DNA from: an uncultured Rhizobiaceae group bacterium
GTDB taxonomy: Bacteria; Pseudomonadota; Alphaproteobacteria; Rhizobiales; Rhizobiaceae
Assembly (NCBI GenBank): GCA_937930845.1
Contig: CALHBJ010000001.1
Location: 682,001-746,000 of the forward strand
Length of the DNA stretch: 64,000 nucleotides
Direction: 5' to 3'
Within the stretch, counting starts at the first letter, position 1, and each line of letters opens with the position of its first letter. Under the pieces are notes generated by a model that worked only from the letters and a program-made list of their open reading frames with translations, was not told where the DNA came from and did no database searches. The position numbers were made by a program, and so were the translations under genes. This document shows positions 63,358 through 64,000 of this stretch, piece after piece.

Positions 63358-64000
63358 ACGGTTACTCCCCCCTTCGCTAATGTCTCCCCTGCGCTTTTCT
63401 CCACCACATCGAGACGATCCAGCGAGATGGAAAAGCCAACGGCAGGAACAGGGGTTTCGCTGCCCAAAAGACTGCACAGGCGGTCATAACGCCCGCCGCC
63501 TGCTATGCTGATGCCGGTGCGCATGTCGAGTGCCTCAAACAGCAGGCCGGAATAATATTCAAGCTTGCGGCCAAAAGAGGCACGGTAAACGACACGTTCG
63601 AGTTCTACTCCCAAACCGTGGGCCTGGGCCAGACGTCTGGCGAAAACGGTCAATGTCTCGCCAAAATCGACGCCCGATCGCACGGAGAACTCCTTCAATC
63701 GTGCCACGGCGTCGAGGGTTGGCGCTTCAATTGCCAGAAATCCGCGCAGAATGTCGGCCCGTTCCGGCGACAATTGAAAATCATTCAATCGTGTGGAGTC
63801 CATCATGCGCTTTGCCACATCGCGTGGTGCACGGCCGGATTTCGGGGAAATGCCGGCTTCGTCCATCAAGCCGCTCACATGGGCTTCCAGTGCAGCAAGA
63901 TCGCCAGATTTTGCCAGTTTCAACGCGGTGGCATCACCGCTGCGGCTGCCTTCTCCAGTCTCCAACCCGTCAATGATGGAGTGAAGCTTGTCGAGACTGC
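63354..64000 (-). CDS. hisZ: ATP phosphoribosyltransferase regulatory subunit HisZ (3' part, truncated by window edge)
   Basis: C-terminal 215 codons of HisZ, a histidyl-tRNA-synthetase-like protein that activates short HisG and senses histidine. The open frame runs on to the right edge with no stop, so the N-terminal part lies outside. Visible parts are [34 protein letters not shown] (the class II motif 3-like core) and [19 protein letters not shown]. The stop overlaps the hisG start by four bases, so the two are co-translated. An in-frame TTG at 63965 could be mistaken for the start but is internal. Confidence 0.9.
   Translation of the reverse strand, partial: SLDKLHSIIDGLETGEGSRSGDATALKLAKSGDLAALEAHVSGLMDEAGISPKSGRAPRDVAKRMMDSTRLNDFQLSPERADILRGFLAIEAPTLDAVARLKEFSVRSGVDFGETLTVFARRLAQAHGLGVELERVVYRASFGRKLEYYSGLLFEALDMRTGISIAGGGRYDRLCSLLGSETPVPAVGFSISLDRLDVVEKSAGETLAKGGVTV

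Overview
The window looks like chromosomal DNA of an alphaproteobacterium, most likely order Hyphomicrobiales (Rhizobiales). Several blocks have gene contents and orders I associate with that group: mutL - DUF2093 - lpxK - waaA - DUF4170 - cysQ - pmbA; rluB/rsmD with divergent tadA; paired M16 peptidases next to a patatin-like protein; short hisG with hisZ; a CIRCE-controlled groESL. Most of the sequence is GC-rich, genes are tightly packed with many ATGA/GTGA overlaps, and I saw no insertion sequences, prophage genes, CRISPR arrays, tRNAs or rRNAs. One gene (18505-19314) is strikingly AT-rich and is the clearest sign of horizontal acquisition.

Layout. 1-4314 (minus): phosphate starvation genes phoR, pstS, pstC and the start of pstA, with a three-repeat Pho box in front of pstS. 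4327-6805 (minus): an ornithine-cyclodeaminase-family enzyme, the Fe-S carrier ATPase Mrp and a small SCP2 lipid-binding protein. 6998-13514 (plus): a beta-oxidation operon (thiolase, FadB/FadJ-like hydratase-dehydrogenase, SDR, two acyl-CoA dehydrogenases), preceded by a perfect 9-bp inverted repeat that could be its operator. 13702-14433: a TVP38/VTT membrane protein. 14450-21222 (minus): one operon whose products fit gamma-butyrobetaine/carnitine breakdown (BKACE, carnitine dehydrogenase, acyl-CoA dehydrogenase, NDP-forming acyl-CoA ligase, CaiD-like hydratase), with the AT-rich glycosyltransferase-like gene spliced into its middle.

21332-28897 holds an MTA/SAH nucleosidase and an envelope group: DUF2177 membrane protein, BON-MscS channel, secreted fasciclin protein, RskA-type anti-sigma factor, SigK-like ECF sigma factor, a large DUF3772/MscS channel and a small exported protein. 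The sigma/anti-sigma/fasciclin grouping resembles the mycobacterial SigK-RskA-MPT70/83 regulon. 29013-31156 is a two-gene oxidoreductase operon. 31369-38409 carries mutL, DUF2093, Kdo/lipid A genes, DUF4170, cysQ and pmbA. 38537-41847 encodes a Kef-type antiporter and a MATE exporter.

41896-51706 contains a patatin-like hydrolase, an inactive/active M16 peptidase pair, rsmD, rluB, tadA, a lipoprotein and ileS. 51991-55403 has two SDRs, ribF and a HAD phosphatase. 55657-59028 has a degenerate EAL protein convergent with a TadG-like von Willebrand factor A protein. 59314-61546 is groESL with promoter, CIRCE and terminator, followed by an IHF-beta-like gene, a small secreted protein, hisG and the 3' part of hisZ, which runs off the right edge.

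Most genes belong to well-known families. The items most worth following up are the carnitine operon with its foreign glycosyltransferase insertion, the sigma/anti-sigma/fasciclin/mechanosensitive cluster, the acyl-CoA dehydrogenase pair in which one partner lacks the catalytic glutamate, and the degenerate EAL protein. All functions are inferred from sequence reading alone; no database search was possible.
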